From contig NZ_MVOL01000012.1 of the NCBI RefSeq assembly GCF_002018875.1, positions 124,001-188,000 on the forward strand: a stretch of 64,000 nucleotides of DNA. The letters run 5' to 3'. Numbering within the stretch: position 1 is the first letter of the stretch; each line of letters starts with the position of its first letter. The position numbers were made by a program, and so were the translations under genes. Positions 45,144 to 53,346 of this stretch are shown piece after piece. This stretch comes from Pseudomonas sp. MF4836. Its GTDB lineage: Bacteria > Pseudomonadota > Gammaproteobacteria > Pseudomonadales > Pseudomonadaceae. The notes below the pieces were generated by a model. The model saw only the letters and a program-made list of their open reading frames with translations, made no database searches and was not told the DNA's origin.

Positions 45144-45551
45144 TTAGCGAACGATATAAATACTTTCTTCAGTCACTTTGTTATCGATTATTCGAAAGCT
45201 GCGTATCGGCGCTTCAGTGTCCGGCAGGGTTGAAACAATCACGTAGTGCACGCTCGGGTCGCCGGCGTAACGCACATCGTCGGCACTCGGATACGCCACG
45301 CTGGCGGTGTGCGAGTGGTAGATCACCCGGCATTCCTCGTCGCGCTCATCCAGCTCGCGCCAGACCCGCAGCTGCTGCCTCGGGTCGAAGCTGAAGAAGG
45401 TCGGCGACCGCGAGGCGTTGTCCATGGCGATCAGGCGTTCGGCGGTTTTCTCCCCCAGCGGCGCGGCGATGATGCCGCAGGTTTCCAGGGGGTGATCTCG
45501 CCGCGCCTGCTCCAGCATGGCCTCCAGCAGACCGGCACGAAGACTCAACAT
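45144..45551 (-). CDS. JAMM/MPN+ metalloprotease, Mec+-like
   Basis: Zinc isopeptidase of 135 residues. The JAMM residues are present: Glu in HPLETCG near residue 23 and H-S-H-T-x5-Y-P-S-x2-D near 78-90. Overall it resembles Mycobacterium Mec+ (VIYHSHTA, VHYVIVSTLPD, FRIIDNKVTEE). Mec+ releases cysteine from the CysO-cysteine adduct; QbsD-type relatives instead trim the carrier tail. Because the carrier encoded next door already ends in Gly-Gly, the Mec+ role looks more likely. It is 20 bases after the moeZ-like gene. Confidence 0.92.
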   Translation of the reverse strand: MLSLRAGLLEAMLEQARRDHPLETCGIIAAPLGEKTAERLIAMDNASRSPTFFSFDPRQQLRVWRELDERDEECRVIYHSHTASVAYPSADDVRYAGDPSVHYVIVSTLPDTEAPIRSFRIIDNKVTEESIYIVR

Positions 45552-45571
45552 CTCGGCTCCCCAGTCCCGGC

Positions 45572-46744
45572 TCAGTAGGACGGCAACGATGGCTCGACAT
45601 CACGCACCCAGGCCAGCACCCCGCCGTCCAGGTTGCGTACGTTGCTGAACCCACGCTGCTGCAATTCCAGCAACACCGCCTTGGAGCGAACCCCGGACTT
45701 GCAGTGCAGCACCAGGTTGGCGTGCTTGCCGAAGCGGGTCTCGATCAGCTCGGCGAGCTTGGGGCCCTTGGGCAGATGCTGGGCGCCCTGGATCCGCACG
45801 ATGTCCCACTCGGTGCGTTCACGCACATCGATCAACAGCACATCCTGGCCGCTTTCGCGCAGTTGGTGCAGTTCGCGGGCGCTGATCGAAGGGATGTCCG
45901 AAGGCTGCACGCCGACCGGCGCGGTCAGGCCGCAAAAGGCCTGGTAGTCGCTCAGGGCCTCGATGGGCCGGCGGTTGGGCAAGCGTCGCAGGGGCATTTG
46001 CCGGTAGGACATTTCCAGGGCGTCGTAGACCATCAGGCGGCCCAGCAGGCTCTCGCCAATGCCGGTGATCAGCTTGATCGCCTCGGTGGCCATGATCGCG
46101 CCGATGGAGGCGCAGAGAATCCCCAGCACCCCGCCTTCGGAGCACGAAGGCGCGAGTTCCGGCGGTGGCGGCTCGGGGTACAGGTCGCGGTAGTTGAGGC
46201 CGACGCCGCCCGGGGCGTTTTCCCAGAACACCGAGGCCTGGCCTTCGAAGCGGAAGATCGAGCCCCAGACATAGGGCCGATTGGCCAGGACGCAGGCGTC
46301 GTTGACCAGGTAGCGGGTGGCGAAGTTGTCGGTGCCGTCGAGGATCAGGTCGTACTGGCTGAACAGCTCGACCGCGCTTTCCGGCTCCAGGCGCTGGTCG
46401 TAGACCTGGACCTGGACATGGGGGTTGAGATCGCGGATCGCGGCGGCCGCACTGTCGACCTTGAGCTGGCCAACCGTGGCCACCCGGTGGATCACCTGGC
46501 GTTGCAGGTTGGACTCGTCCACCCGGTCGAAATCGATGATGCCCAGGGTGCCGATACCGGCCGCGGCCAGGTACAACAACGCCGGCGAACCCAGGCCGCC
46601 GGCACCAATCACCAGCACTTTGCTGCTCTTGAGCCGACGCTGACCATCAAGGCCGACATCAGGGATCAGCAAGTGGCGGCTATAACGGGTTATTTCTTCG
46701 TTACTTAAGTTCGCTGTAGGTTCTACAAGTGCAGGAAGTTTCAT
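45572..46744 (-). CDS. Sulfur-carrier adenylyltransferase/sulfurtransferase (MoeZ-like, ThiF plus rhodanese)
   Basis: Length is 390 residues from the ATG at 46744 (AGG about 8 bases upstream). The N-terminal E1-like domain has GAGGLGSPALLYLAAAGIGT near residues 48-67 and the acidic IIDFDRVDESNLQRQ stretch. The C-terminal rhodanese domain (about 280-385) has the active-site loop HCKSGVRS with its Cys. It would adenylate the Gly-Gly end of the CysO-like carrier and load sulfur as a thiocarboxylate. It is the first gene of the second transcription block of the cluster: moeZ-like, mec-like, cysO-like, CoA transferase, ligase, dehydrogenase, MFS, GH88-like. Confidence 0.94.
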   Translation of the reverse strand: MKLPALVEPTANLSNEEITRYSRHLLIPDVGLDGQRRLKSSKVLVIGAGGLGSPALLYLAAAGIGTLGIIDFDRVDESNLQRQVIHRVATVGQLKVDSAAAAIRDLNPHVQVQVYDQRLEPESAVELFSQYDLILDGTDNFATRYLVNDACVLANRPYVWGSIFRFEGQASVFWENAPGGVGLNYRDLYPEPPPPELAPSCSEGGVLGILCASIGAIMATEAIKLITGIGESLLGRLMVYDALEMSYRQMPLRRLPNRRPIEALSDYQAFCGLTAPVGVQPSDIPSISARELHQLRESGQDVLLIDVRERTEWDIVRIQGAQHLPKGPKLAELIETRFGKHANLVLHCKSGVRSKAVLLELQQRGFSNVRNLDGGVLAWVRDVEPSLPSY

Positions 46745-46762
46745 AAGTAATACCTGTTTATG

Positions 46763-46778
46763 AATGCAATCGATTCTC
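46763..46778 (-). promoter_or_regulatory. Weak Fur-box-like site before the moeZ-like gene
   Basis: On the minus strand the site reads GAGAATCGATTGCATT, 19 bases before the ATG. It recalls the GAGAATCATTTGCATT form of Fur boxes but matches the 19-base consensus poorly (about 9 of 19), so the call is tentative. A short ATTCG/CGAAT inverted repeat lies further upstream (46824-46840). Confidence 0.25.
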
Positions 46779-46882
46779 AACTAGCAACTTGGATTAAGCA
46801 ATTCAACCACCGGCGTTTTTCATATTCGAAGGGGACGAATTCGTATTCAATCGAACATCGGGCGCAACTTTCCGGCCGGTGC

Positions 46883-46904
46883 CCGGCCCTCTTCCGAGGG
46901 CCGG
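46883..46904 (-). terminator. Hairpin between the two transcription blocks of the cluster
   Basis: CCGGCCCTC (46883-46891) pairs perfectly with GAGGGCCGG (46896-46904) across a TTCC loop, 17 bases downstream of the PigE-like stop on the minus strand. There is no T-run. It suggests that the PigE-like gene ends one transcript and the moeZ-like gene starts another. Confidence 0.6.
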
Positions 46905-46920
46905 CCGCCTGCGCGATTAA

Positions 46921-49431
46921 TCAGGCGAGAAAGGTCGACATGTCCTTGCACACGGCACTGAAGGCTTCGACAAAATGCCGCGCCTCGGCGTCGTTGAGCA
47001 CCAGCGGCGGCTGGATGCGCATCACCCGGTTGTTGTTGGCGGTGACGAAGGTCAGCACCCCATGCTCGCGGGACAGCTTGCTGACAAAGCGCAGCACGAA
47101 CATCTCCTCGAAGTTCTTCTCGACCTCGCTGATGGCTTCCTCGATATGCCGCTTGGCCTTACCCGAGAGCATGCGGTAGGTGCCCGCCGCGTTGCCCGGG
47201 ATCCGGCTGGCGAACTCGCGGACAAAGGCCTCGACCCCACCGTCGAAGCTGTATTGGAACTCGATGGCGATCATCAGCCCCACGCCGCGCACCTCGCGGA
47301 TAAACGGGTAGCCGCTGACCGCCTCGCGCAGGGCCTCCTTGAGCTGGCCGCCGACCCGGGCGGCATTGCCGGCCAGGTCCTGATCGGCGATCACATCCAG
47401 GGTGGCCAGGGCCGAGGCAGAGGCGAAGTTGCCGCCGCCGAAGGTCGAGGTGTGCAAGGCAAAGGTGTCGATGCTGCCGTAGGCGCGGTCCCAGAGCTGG
47501 GCGCTGGACAGCGTGGCGCCAATGGGCACGGCGCCGCCGGACAGGGATTTGGAGAGCACCATGATGTCCGGCACCACCTGTTCCCACTCACAGGCGAACA
47601 GCTTGCCGGTGCGGCCGAGGCCGGTCTGGATCTCGTCGAGAATCATCAGGCAATCGTGGGCATCGCACAGCGCACGCACCTGCTTCAGGTAGCCCGGCGG
47701 CGGCAGGATCACCCCGCCCTCGCCCTGGATCGGCTCCAGGATAAAGGCCCCGACATCGCCCTGGCCCAAGGCGGCTTCCAGTGCATCGAGGTCGCCGAAG
47801 GGGATCGAATCGCAGCGCGACAGCAGCGGCTTGAACGGGTCGCGGTGCTTGTCGCGACCCGTCACCGACAGCGCGCCCAGGGTCTTGCCGTGGTAGCCGT
47901 TGTCGCAGTACAGCACCCGCGGCCGTTGCATCGCGGCCATGGCCAATTTCAATGCGGCCTCGATCGCCTCGGTGCCGGAGTTGCTGAAGAACACCCGCTC
48001 CAGATTGCCCGGCGCCAGTTCGCTCAGGCGCTGTGCCAGGAGGCTGGTCTGCAGCGGCACCGAGACGTACTGGACGAAGGTCGGGTGCTGCTGTTGCAGG
48101 TAGTCCTGCAACGCCTGGTTGACCCGGGGGTGGTTGTGCCCGGTGTTCAGGCAGCCGTAGCCAGCGACGAAATCCAGGTAGCGTCCGCCGTCCAGATCAG
48201 TCAGCCAGCAACCGCTGCCATGGGTGAACACGCGCTCGATATGGTTGAACTGGTAGAACTCGCGCAGCACCGGGTTGATGTGCTCGCCAAAGCAACGCAG
48301 GGCTTCGGCGCGCAGGGCCGCCGGCTGATCGATGGGGGTGGCCGCCACGCTGCGGCGATGGAAACGGCGCAGGGCCTGGAAGTCTTCCTCGCGCAGGCGC
48401 TCGCCATAGGAGGCCATGGGCGACGGCGAAAAACCGTGCAGCTCGGCGATGCGGCCGATTTCCAGGACCCGTTCCTCGGGCAGTTCGCGGCCAATGGAGA
48501 ACGCTTCGGCTCGGCCTTCCAGGGCCAGCACCAGGGTTTCCGCCAGGCAGCCGTTGAGGAACTTCTTGGGTGCCAGGCCCAGGGTCTCGGTGCCGAAACG
48601 CAGGGCTTCACTGGCCGACACCAGGCCACCGTCGATGATCAGGATGTCCTTGCGGTCGTGCCGGTACGGCAGCACATCGCGGGGCAGCGCGGCGTCCACC
48701 ACCACCGAGCCCGGGGCCAGGCGGTACGGGTCGATGACCCCGCCGCTGGAGGTGGCGGCGACGTAGAAACGCAGCTCGTCGTAGCAGCTGTCGATGTCCG
48801 AGGTCAGGCGCACCTGGCCGTGCATCTCTGCCGGCAGGTAGGCCAGGCTTTCACGTCCCTGCTCGGCGCTGCCCCGGTGCACCAGGCGCAGGCGGCAGCC
48901 GTCGCGGGCCAGGAGCTTGGCGATCACCAGGGCAATCGAACCCGGGTAACCGACCACCGCCACCTCAGCCTCGTCCGGCGCCACTTCCAGGCGCGCCATG
49001 GCCTCCAGCACGTTCTTGTAGGCGGCATAGGCGGTCAGGGAGTTGCCGGTGGTCACCGCCACGCCGCTGCGGTCCAGGGTCTGCAAGCCACGGTTGCCGA
49101 CAATCGCGGTAAAGCCCCCCAGGCCCACCAGTTGCGCGCCCTGCTGTTGCAGGCTGTGCACGCCTTCGAGCACCCGGCCGGCAATGGTGCGCGGCTGGCT
49201 GAGCATCTGCTCGGCGGTCAGTGGCAGGTAATGCAGGATACCTTCGCAGGTGGCGCCGGTGGCACTGACGATGCGCCCAAAATCGGCGAACGGCACCAGG
49301 TTGCGCGGCTGCCACAGGTGAGGCTGATAGCCGCGATCCTGCTCGGCCAGGGTGCGGTCCAGCAGATCAATGATCTTGACCTGGCGTTGCAGGGCAATGG
49401 AGGTCGGGTGAGCGATAAAACCGAATTTCAT
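46921..49431 (-). CDS. PigE-like bifunctional thioester reductase/class III aminotransferase
   Basis: About 836 residues. It begins MKFGFIAHPTS, the opening I remember for Serratia PigE, with AAGGA 9 bases upstream; an ATG at 49458 that overlaps the PigD-like stop (ATGA) would add nine residues. Residues about 1-330 are an acyl-thioester/aldehyde-forming reductase domain (VAVVGYPGSIALVIAKLLARDG nucleotide fold near 165). Residues about 395-836 are a PLP aminotransferase with HGSGCWLTDLDGGRYLDF, MILDEIQTGLGRTG, and the PLP Lys in VLSKSLSGG near 627. PigE aminates a 3-acyl-aldehyde, which cyclises to a pyrroline. It is coupled to the PigD-like gene. Confidence 0.88.
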   Translation of the reverse strand: MKFGFIAHPTSIALQRQVKIIDLLDRTLAEQDRGYQPHLWQPRNLVPFADFGRIVSATGATCEGILHYLPLTAEQMLSQPRTIAGRVLEGVHSLQQQGAQLVGLGGFTAIVGNRGLQTLDRSGVAVTTGNSLTAYAAYKNVLEAMARLEVAPDEAEVAVVGYPGSIALVIAKLLARDGCRLRLVHRGSAEQGRESLAYLPAEMHGQVRLTSDIDSCYDELRFYVAATSSGGVIDPYRLAPGSVVVDAALPRDVLPYRHDRKDILIIDGGLVSASEALRFGTETLGLAPKKFLNGCLAETLVLALEGRAEAFSIGRELPEERVLEIGRIAELHGFSPSPMASYGERLREEDFQALRRFHRRSVAATPIDQPAALRAEALRCFGEHINPVLREFYQFNHIERVFTHGSGCWLTDLDGGRYLDFVAGYGCLNTGHNHPRVNQALQDYLQQQHPTFVQYVSVPLQTSLLAQRLSELAPGNLERVFFSNSGTEAIEAALKLAMAAMQRPRVLYCDNGYHGKTLGALSVTGRDKHRDPFKPLLSRCDSIPFGDLDALEAALGQGDVGAFILEPIQGEGGVILPPPGYLKQVRALCDAHDCLMILDEIQTGLGRTGKLFACEWEQVVPDIMVLSKSLSGGAVPIGATLSSAQLWDRAYGSIDTFALHTSTFGGGNFASASALATLDVIADQDLAGNAARVGGQLKEALREAVSGYPFIREVRGVGLMIAIEFQYSFDGGVEAFVREFASRIPGNAAGTYRMLSGKAKRHIEEAISEVEKNFEEMFVLRFVSKLSREHGVLTFVTANNNRVMRIQPPLVLNDAEARHFVEAFSAVCKDMSTFLA

Positions 49432-49454
49432 GGTGGGTTGTCCTTGGTGCTGAC

Positions 49455-51869
49455 TCATTGACGGTTCCAGGCGGTTTCGGAGACCAGGCTCAAGCCGTCG
49501 CCTTCCGAGTTATGGGCCAGCAACACGTCGAAAATATTCAATTGGCCGGGGCGCGTCAGGGCGCTGCGCAGGGCTGCTTCGTCGAAACGCACCAGGCGCT
49601 CGCGGTGCACGCTGATGGCACCAACCTGCTGCAGCGGCGCGGCCTGGAGCGCGCGGTGGGTGATGGTCACTTGCTGCGCGCCGTTGTGGGCATAGCGCTT
49701 GTCGAGGTAGGTCTGGATCAGCGAGAGCATGCCATTGGTGAGGTAGAACAGGCTGACGTTGCGTGCGCTGGCCGTCGGGTCCCGAGACAGACCTTCGGCC
49801 AGGCGCGTCTCGATGTCCGGCACCAGGGCCCGGGCGCCGTCACCGACAAAGGCCAGCACATTGCGCTCGCCGGTGATGGCGATATAGGGCAAGGCCATCA
49901 ACCCGTCGCCCATCAGCGCGCGGCCATACCAGCCGGAGAACCCGGGGTCGGTGCGCGGCACGTTGCGTACCGCGGAGATCCCGCAACGGCCGACGTCGTA
50001 GACCCCGGTGTAGCGATAGCCCTGCTGCTCGATCAGCTCGCGCACCAGTTGCCCCAGGCGCTGGAAGAAGTAGTTGGAGGTCATCGGCAGGGTTTCGATG
50101 TGGTCGGCCGCCACGCTCTCGCTGCTGCGGGCCATGGCCTGCAACTTGTCGCGGCGCAGCTGGAGAATCTGTGGCTCGACCTGCAGGCCGCCCTCGATAT
50201 GGTCGAGGAACACATCCAACGGCACATCCAGGGCCAGGTCGGTGAACGGCGACAGGTGACGCGGCTCATGGTTGACCTGGACCACCCGCAACTGGCGCTT
50301 GAGCTTGCCCTCGGAAAACGGCGTAGAGGCCTGGTCGACCTTGCCCTTGAGGAAAAACACGCAGTGCTCCTGGGGCCCGTTGAGTTCGTGCTCGGTGTGC
50401 ACGAAGCGATACACCCGGCGACTGAAGCCATACAGCGACAGCGGCCCCAGGTACTCGGCCACCGGCCGGCCCTGGTGATAGGGGCCGATGCTGCCGGGCT
50501 GGGTGATGCTGTCGGCCAGGCCGATGGCGCCGCGTTCGGCCAGGGCATGCACGCGCAGGCGTTGTTCGGCGCTGAGCTTGCCGCACTGCCAGAGCAGGTG
50601 CAGCGGCTGATGGTTGATCAGGTCCAGGGCCTGGTCCAGGGCCGCACGCTGGCCAGGCTCGAGAACCCGGGCCAGGGGCGCCGCGGGCTCCGGCAGGCGC
50701 ACATCCAACGGCACCTGGGGCCGCGATTCGAGCACGCCTTGGGTGGCCAGGATAAACACCGGCTCGGCCCGCTCGGCGAGCATGGCGAAGGCTTCTTCCA
50801 GGCGGGCGCCGATCTCCTCGACCTTGCGGATAAACACCTGGCGCAGGCCCCGCGCCTCGATCACCCGGCGCCCGTCGTTGTCCACGTCCTGGGTGCCCTG
50901 GAACGCGTACCACACGCTGTCCGGGCTGTCGGCGCAGATGATCAGCCCCGGCGCGCCCAGGCGCTTGAGGTTGGCCAGGGTGCCGCGAAACTCGTCGATC
51001 ATCCCCGAGGTCACGGTGATCACATAGGCCCGGCCAAACAGCTGCCAGCCGGCCATGGCACTCACGGCCAGGCTGTGTTCGTTGCACCCGCCCAGGCAAC
51101 GGATGCCGCTGCCGGCGACGTTGTCCTGCATCGACTGGATCAGCCCGGCGACCATGGAGCCGGTGTAGGAATGAAAGTCCCAGCGCTCCTGCCAGCGACT
51201 GCGCATAAAGCGCGTGACCTCAGTGGCCAGGCTGACCGAGAGCAAGGGGCCGCTGATGGAGCGCGCCAGCAGCCGGTTGAAGTGGGCGTGCTCCAGGTGA
51301 TCGAGGACGATTCGCAGCAGGTCGGCGCGGCGCGCTGCACGGTCCTCCCCCGCCACCCGCAGATGCCGGTTGCCGCCAATGCGGTTCATCCACCCCGGCA
51401 GCGCCGGCAAGGCGCAATACAACAGCGCCGAATGGGGTGACAGGCGCGATTCGGGCGCGGCTTCGATCAGCTCGTCGAAGGGGTCCTCGGCACCGGCCTC
51501 GGCCTGGTGCCCGAGGTCGAGAATGAACAGCTCGTTGGACAGCGGCGGATTCTGGCAGCGCAAGTGCTCTTGTGCCGCCCGTGGCGAGTCGAAGGTCAGC
51601 AGCCACAGATCGGGCAAGGCCGCGCTGTTCGCCGGGTTGCCTTGCAGATAGCGCCGGGCCTGGACCATCAGGGTTTCCAGCACCGCCTCACTGTGGGGAC
51701 GGGGCCCGAGGGCACGGTGCATGGCTTCGCAATCGGCACTGGCCAGCGGCCAATCCGCGGCGTTGGCCGGTGGCTGCAAGCCGGCCTGCAACTGCTCGAT
51801 GACAAATGCCACGTCTTCGATCAGAGGCTGAGCCTGGGTAATCAGACAGATACCTAAAGTAGCCTTCAT
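49455..51869 (-). CDS. PigD-like thiamine-diphosphate-dependent acyl transferase
   Basis: Length is 804 residues, with a pyruvate-dehydrogenase-E1/transketolase-like layout. The Glu that activates ThDP lies in GGCNEHSLAVSAM near residue 263, and the ThDP/Mg motif starts at FVGDGARA near 672 with the Asn in LFYLTNG. HLLWQCGKLS, a LADSITQPGS stretch and LSLYGFSRRVYRF are as in prodigiosin PigD, from memory. PigD decarboxylates pyruvate and adds the acetyl unit to an alpha,beta-unsaturated acyl acceptor. Its stop overlaps the possible upstream ATG of the PigE-like gene. A MITE-like element lies immediately upstream. Confidence 0.88.
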   Translation of the reverse strand: MKATLGICLITQAQPLIEDVAFVIEQLQAGLQPPANAADWPLASADCEAMHRALGPRPHSEAVLETLMVQARRYLQGNPANSAALPDLWLLTFDSPRAAQEHLRCQNPPLSNELFILDLGHQAEAGAEDPFDELIEAAPESRLSPHSALLYCALPALPGWMNRIGGNRHLRVAGEDRAARRADLLRIVLDHLEHAHFNRLLARSISGPLLSVSLATEVTRFMRSRWQERWDFHSYTGSMVAGLIQSMQDNVAGSGIRCLGGCNEHSLAVSAMAGWQLFGRAYVITVTSGMIDEFRGTLANLKRLGAPGLIICADSPDSVWYAFQGTQDVDNDGRRVIEARGLRQVFIRKVEEIGARLEEAFAMLAERAEPVFILATQGVLESRPQVPLDVRLPEPAAPLARVLEPGQRAALDQALDLINHQPLHLLWQCGKLSAEQRLRVHALAERGAIGLADSITQPGSIGPYHQGRPVAEYLGPLSLYGFSRRVYRFVHTEHELNGPQEHCVFFLKGKVDQASTPFSEGKLKRQLRVVQVNHEPRHLSPFTDLALDVPLDVFLDHIEGGLQVEPQILQLRRDKLQAMARSSESVAADHIETLPMTSNYFFQRLGQLVRELIEQQGYRYTGVYDVGRCGISAVRNVPRTDPGFSGWYGRALMGDGLMALPYIAITGERNVLAFVGDGARALVPDIETRLAEGLSRDPTASARNVSLFYLTNGMLSLIQTYLDKRYAHNGAQQVTITHRALQAAPLQQVGAISVHRERLVRFDEAALRSALTRPGQLNIFDVLLAHNSEGDGLSLVSETAWNRQ

Positions 51870-51903
51870 GGACTCATCCCTATTAAGTCGAACTTACGCT
51901 TGA

Positions 51904-52043
51904 GAACCTGTCCACGAGTTGCTGCGCTTAGCCCATGCGGCGTTGAAAATGGCTTCGAAAATGCTCATTTAGCGGCCTAAACTCCGCTTCCTCAGCCATT
52001 TTTGCCTTGCCTGAGCGTCACTCGCTAAATCGTCAACAGGTTC
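51904..52043. mobile_element. MITE-like non-coding palindromic element
   Basis: A 140-base segment is bounded by the inverted ends GAACCTGT (51904-51911) and ACAGGTTC (52036-52043); similarity extends to 11 of 13 bases. Internal inverted repeats occur: ATTTAGCG (51967-51974) with CGCTAAAT (52023-52030), and AAAATGGCT with AGCCATTTT. It is AT-richer than its neighbours and has no coding frame. It sits between the MFS importer and PigD-like genes. No clear target duplication is visible. Confidence 0.6.
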
Positions 52044-52048
52044 CGAGT

Positions 52049-52080
52049 GGCTGACGGGGGTGGCTCAAGCCCCGTCAGCC
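52049..52080 (-). terminator. Hairpin at the end of the FptX-like gene
   Basis: GGCTGACGGGG (52049-52059) pairs perfectly with CCCCGTCAGCC (52070-52080), overlapping the stop codon of the MFS gene at 52075. It may end or attenuate transcription between the uptake genes and the PigD/PigE-like genes. No T-run is present. Confidence 0.5.
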
Positions 52081-53346
52081 GGAACCCGGTGGGGCGCCGA
52101 CTGCCTTGTCGGGTTGCCCATACACCCCGGCCGTGGCCTGAGTAATCGAATGCCGTGCGGCCAGTGCCAGGCCGCATACGCCGACCATCGCCAGCGACAG
52201 GCCGGCGAGCATGCCCAGCGCGCCGCTGCGGTCGAGCAAGACCCCGGCACCGATCGGCACCAGCAGCCGGGTCAGCACAAACAGGCTGGCCTGCAGGCCG
52301 TAGTCGGCGGCCTGGCGGTTCTGACGCGAGAAAAACATCATCAAGCCGAAGACCAGGGTCGACACTGCGCCCATGGCGCAGGCCAGCAAAAACGCGGCGA
52401 ACACCAGCCACGGCAACGAGGCCTGGAGGCCAAGCGCGGCGGTCAGGACCAGCAACGCGCCCAGGGCGAAGACCATGAACCAGGGGATCGCCCGGCCCGG
52501 GCCCAGGCGCCGCACCAGGCGCCCGCCCAGCAGGCTGGCCAGGGCCCCGACCACGCCGCCGCCGATCCCGGCGACCCACGCCACCTGCTGCACCGGCATG
52601 CCCTGGTCGAGCAGCAGCGGCTTGAGGTACAGCCAGGCGGCACCGACAAAGGGAAAGCTGCTGAGCAGGACCCAGGTCCAGAGCCGGGCCCCCGGCTGGC
52701 TGAAGTAACCCGACCAGTCCGTCAGCGAGGGCCGCGCCGGCTGCGGCTGATCGGCGTCGCTGGCGCTTTCGCGCAGCAGGCCCAGGGGCAGCAGCGCCAG
52801 CAGCAGACCGCCGGCCATCAACAGGAACGGCGCCTGCCATCCCCAGCGGTTCTGCACCAGCAGCATCACCCCGGCGCCGACGATGGCCCCCAGGAACAGC
52901 GCCGCAGAACGGATGCCACCGGCACGGATCTGCTGCGCCTGGGGCAGCAACTTGATTGCCAGGGCGTTCACCGGAATATCGGCCCAGGTCGCCAGGACCC
53001 CGGCCACGAACGCCAGGCCGAACAGGTACAGGCGATGGGTATTGATCGCCTGCTGGCTGACCACCACCAGCAACAGCGCCAGCAACAGGCACAACACCCA
53101 GGCCCAGGCCCGGTAGTGGCCGCGCACCGAGCGATAGCGCTGCACGGGCAGCGCCAGCAGGAACTTGAACACCGCCGGCAGGCCGGCCAGCTGGAACAGG
53201 CCGATATCGGTGCCCGACCAGCCGTGCTCGCGCATCACCAGCGGCAGCCCCAGCAGCAGGTAGATGCTGGGCACCGCGAGCACGAAGTTGAGCCAGCCGA
53301 ACATCAGTTGCAGGCGCAAGGCGCGAGCAGTCGACAGCGGGCTCAT
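52075..53346 (-). CDS. MFS siderophore importer-like protein (FptX/RhtX type)
   Basis: Inner-membrane protein of 423 residues with about 12 hydrophobic segments. The N-terminal half with GLFQLAGLPAVFKFLLALPVQ and the C-terminal half with ADYGLQASLFVLTRLL recall FptX and RhtX, which bring ferric siderophores across the inner membrane as single proteins. It overlaps the methyltransferase gene by four bases (ATGA) and follows the TonB receptor in the same operon, which fits uptake of the cluster product. The assignment to FptX/RhtX is by eye. Confidence 0.78.
   Translation of the reverse strand: MSPLSTARALRLQLMFGWLNFVLAVPSIYLLLGLPLVMREHGWSGTDIGLFQLAGLPAVFKFLLALPVQRYRSVRGHYRAWAWVLCLLLALLLVVVSQQAINTHRLYLFGLAFVAGVLATWADIPVNALAIKLLPQAQQIRAGGIRSAALFLGAIVGAGVMLLVQNRWGWQAPFLLMAGGLLLALLPLGLLRESASDADQPQPARPSLTDWSGYFSQPGARLWTWVLLSSFPFVGAAWLYLKPLLLDQGMPVQQVAWVAGIGGGVVGALASLLGGRLVRRLGPGRAIPWFMVFALGALLVLTAALGLQASLPWLVFAAFLLACAMGAVSTLVFGLMMFFSRQNRQAADYGLQASLFVLTRLLVPIGAGVLLDRSGALGMLAGLSLAMVGVCGLALAARHSITQATAGVYGQPDKAVGAPPGSG

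Noticed and set aside
44798..46744. Ordinary molybdopterin or thiamine synthesis genes
   Set aside because: No MoaE, MoeA or ThiG partners; the CysO/Mec+/MoeZ set is embedded in a transporter and acyl-CoA enzyme operon.
46975..49461. An 828-codon open frame antisense to the PigE-like gene
   Set aside because: Shadow frame of a high-GC gene; no motifs, and the minus strand carries full reductase and aminotransferase signatures.
46921..51869. Prodigiosin or tambjamine cluster
   Set aside because: Only PigD- and PigE-like proteins are present; PigB, PigC, PigF-type bipyrrole synthesis genes, PCP and ketosynthase genes are missing.
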